Assembly (NCBI GenBank): GCA_032128395.1
Contig: JAQBGV010000181.1
Coordinates: 1-24,118 of the forward strand
From: JAQBGV01 sp032128395
Lineage (GTDB): Bacteria; Planctomycetota; UBA8108; UBA1146
Direction of reading: 5' to 3'
Length of the DNA: 24,118 bases
The notes below the pieces were generated by a model. The model saw nothing but the letters and a program-made list of their open reading frames with translations, did not search any database and was not told where the DNA came from. The position numbers and the translations under genes are program-made. Positions 23,271 through 24,118 of this stretch are shown here, piece by piece (position 1 is the stretch's first letter; each line of letters opens with the position of its first letter).

Positions 23271-24041
23271 ATGAACAGCGGCGGAGCGACCGAGTGGTAC
23301 GGGGGAGAGCTCGACGAGCGGATCGTCGAGCTGTTCGGGAACGACCCCTACACGGCGATGGCAGAGCTCTCGATCGCGGCCGGGGCGGATCCCGAGCTCG
23401 AAGGCCAACTCGTCGACTTGTTGCAGGCCTCGCTCGACACGGGAGCGGACGACACCCTCGGCACCACCGCAGTCACGCTCGTCCTCGGAGAGATCCGCAG
23501 TCACGAAGCAGCCGGATCGCTCCTGCTCGCCCTCGCCTCCCCGGATGAGATGGTGGCCACCGCCGCCGTGCGGGCACTCCAGCGACTCGGTGAGCCCACG
23601 ATCGAACCCCTCCTCGACCTCCTCGACTCACCCGACCTCGACGATGACGTCGCACAGTCGGTGGTGGAGTCGCTGGAAGGGGTGCGCCTCCACGACCTCC
23701 CCGACTTGCGTGCCCAGGTCGAGTCTCGACTGATGCGCGAACTCCTCGAACCTGAGGTACCCCCTCGACGACGCGAGGCGGCGGCCCTCGCGCTCGCCCG
23801 GCTCGGCGTGGAGCGCGCTCGAGACACGATCGAGATGCTCCTGGAAGCCGAGTTTCCGGCCGGGAACACCTTCCTAAAGGAAGCGCTCGAGATCATCGCC
23901 GAGCATCCGGAGGGGCTCCCCTCCCCCGCCGCAGGTCCGTGGGAACACGACCTGCGCTGGGCGGACGGCTCGGTGCTGCCCGGAGGCGATCTCGAGCCCG
24001 AGGATCCGACCGACCCGCTACCGCCGACTCTGCGGAATTGA
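23271..24041 (+). CDS. HEAT-repeat protein
   Basis: The 256-residue, acidic protein is built of paired helices. Clear HEAT-like units are about 62-92 (LGTTAVTLVLGEIRSHEAAG), 93-123 (EMVATAAVRALQRLGEPTIE) and 168-195 (REAAALALARLGVERARD), with weaker units before and between. The C-terminal 45 residues are Pro/Gly/Asp-rich and probably disordered. HEAT proteins are scaffolds; there is no catalytic motif, signal peptide or membrane helix, so a cytoplasmic binding role is likely. The ATG at 23271 follows GGGAGA at about 10 bases; an open frame to 23148 overlaps the symporter start and REP copy B. It is divergent from the symporter operon with a gap of 97 bases. The partner cannot be guessed. Confidence 0.82.
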   Translation: MNSGGATEWYGGELDERIVELFGNDPYTAMAELSIAAGADPELEGQLVDLLQASLDTGADDTLGTTAVTLVLGEIRSHEAAGSLLLALASPDEMVATAAVRALQRLGEPTIEPLLDLLDSPDLDDDVAQSVVESLEGVRLHDLPDLRAQVESRLMRELLEPEVPPRRREAAALALARLGVERARDTIEMLLEAEFPAGNTFLKEALEIIAEHPEGLPSPAAGPWEHDLRWADGSVLPGGDLEPEDPTDPLPPTLRN

Positions 24042-24065
24042 GTCTCGAGCATACGAGAAGGCAAC

Positions 24066-24118
24066 TGGGACCGGCACCGCTGAGCGGAGCCAATCCCCAG
24101 CTGAGCGGAGCCAATCCC
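24066..24118 (+). repeat. REP-like palindrome, copy C, plus an extra right arm
   Basis: Arms TGGGACCGGCACCGC and GCGGAGCCAATCCCCA form a full copy at 24066-24099. The right half, GCTGAGCGGAGCCAATCCC, is then repeated at 24100-24118, up to the window edge. It lies 24 bases after the HEAT gene stop and could help end its transcript. Confidence 0.8.

Overview
The window is about 24 kb of very GC-rich, gene-dense bacterial DNA. Most genes abut or overlap, and codons strongly prefer G or C at the third position, so long antisense ORFs shadow nearly every real gene. An ArnD/ArnT lipid A modification pair and a TonB/TonB-dependent receptor pair point to a Gram-negative outer membrane. The large anchored protein with Ig-like repeats and a PDZ domain, the HEAT-repeat protein, the M28 peptidases and the dispersed GGGACYGGC-type palindromes would fit a Planctomycetota- or Myxococcota-like lineage. 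No marker gene settles this and I hold it only as a guess. I see no rRNA, tRNA, CRISPR array, integrase or IS transposase.

Layout. (1) 2-2143, plus strand: the end of arnD overlaps an arnT-like glycosyltransferase whose C-terminus looks frameshifted at a run of six G. (2) 2195-6811, minus strand: a secreted M28 zinc peptidase with a Pro-rich repeat insert, then a TonB-dependent receptor, then a TonB-family protein. (3) 6910-11022, minus strand: three overlapping genes hcrC-hcrA-hcrB for a molybdenum 4-hydroxybenzoyl-CoA reductase. HcrB carries the special [4Fe-4S] loop of that enzyme. (4) 11173-13392, minus strand: a membrane-anchored protein with carboxypeptidase-regulatory-like repeats and a C-terminal PDZ domain. 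(5) 13720-17844, plus strand: boxC, boxB and a calcineurin-type metallophosphatase. (6) 17851-18182: a repeat island made of a 151-bp tandem duplication and REP-like palindromes. (7) 18206-23173, minus strand: a compact operon of sodium:solute symporter, GH3 (NagZ-like) glycosidase, second M28 peptidase and GNAT acetyltransferase. (8) 23271-24041, plus strand: a HEAT-repeat protein, followed by another palindromic repeat.

The most interesting biology is the pairing of regions 3 and 5. 4-Hydroxybenzoyl-CoA reductase is classically an enzyme of anaerobic aromatic degradation. It would remove the para hydroxyl of 4-hydroxybenzoyl-CoA to give benzoyl-CoA. BoxB (O2-dependent benzoyl-CoA epoxidase) and BoxC (ring-opening dihydrolase) would then process benzoyl-CoA aerobically. 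Together they suggest a hybrid route for 4-hydroxybenzoate that bypasses both 4-hydroxybenzoate hydroxylase and the dearomatizing benzoyl-CoA reductase. The CoA ligase, BoxA and BoxD are not in the window.

The second notable layer is non-coding: at least seven copies of a REP-like palindrome, two of them inside the 151-bp tandem duplication, and three unrelated loci with 15-bp-period arrays.
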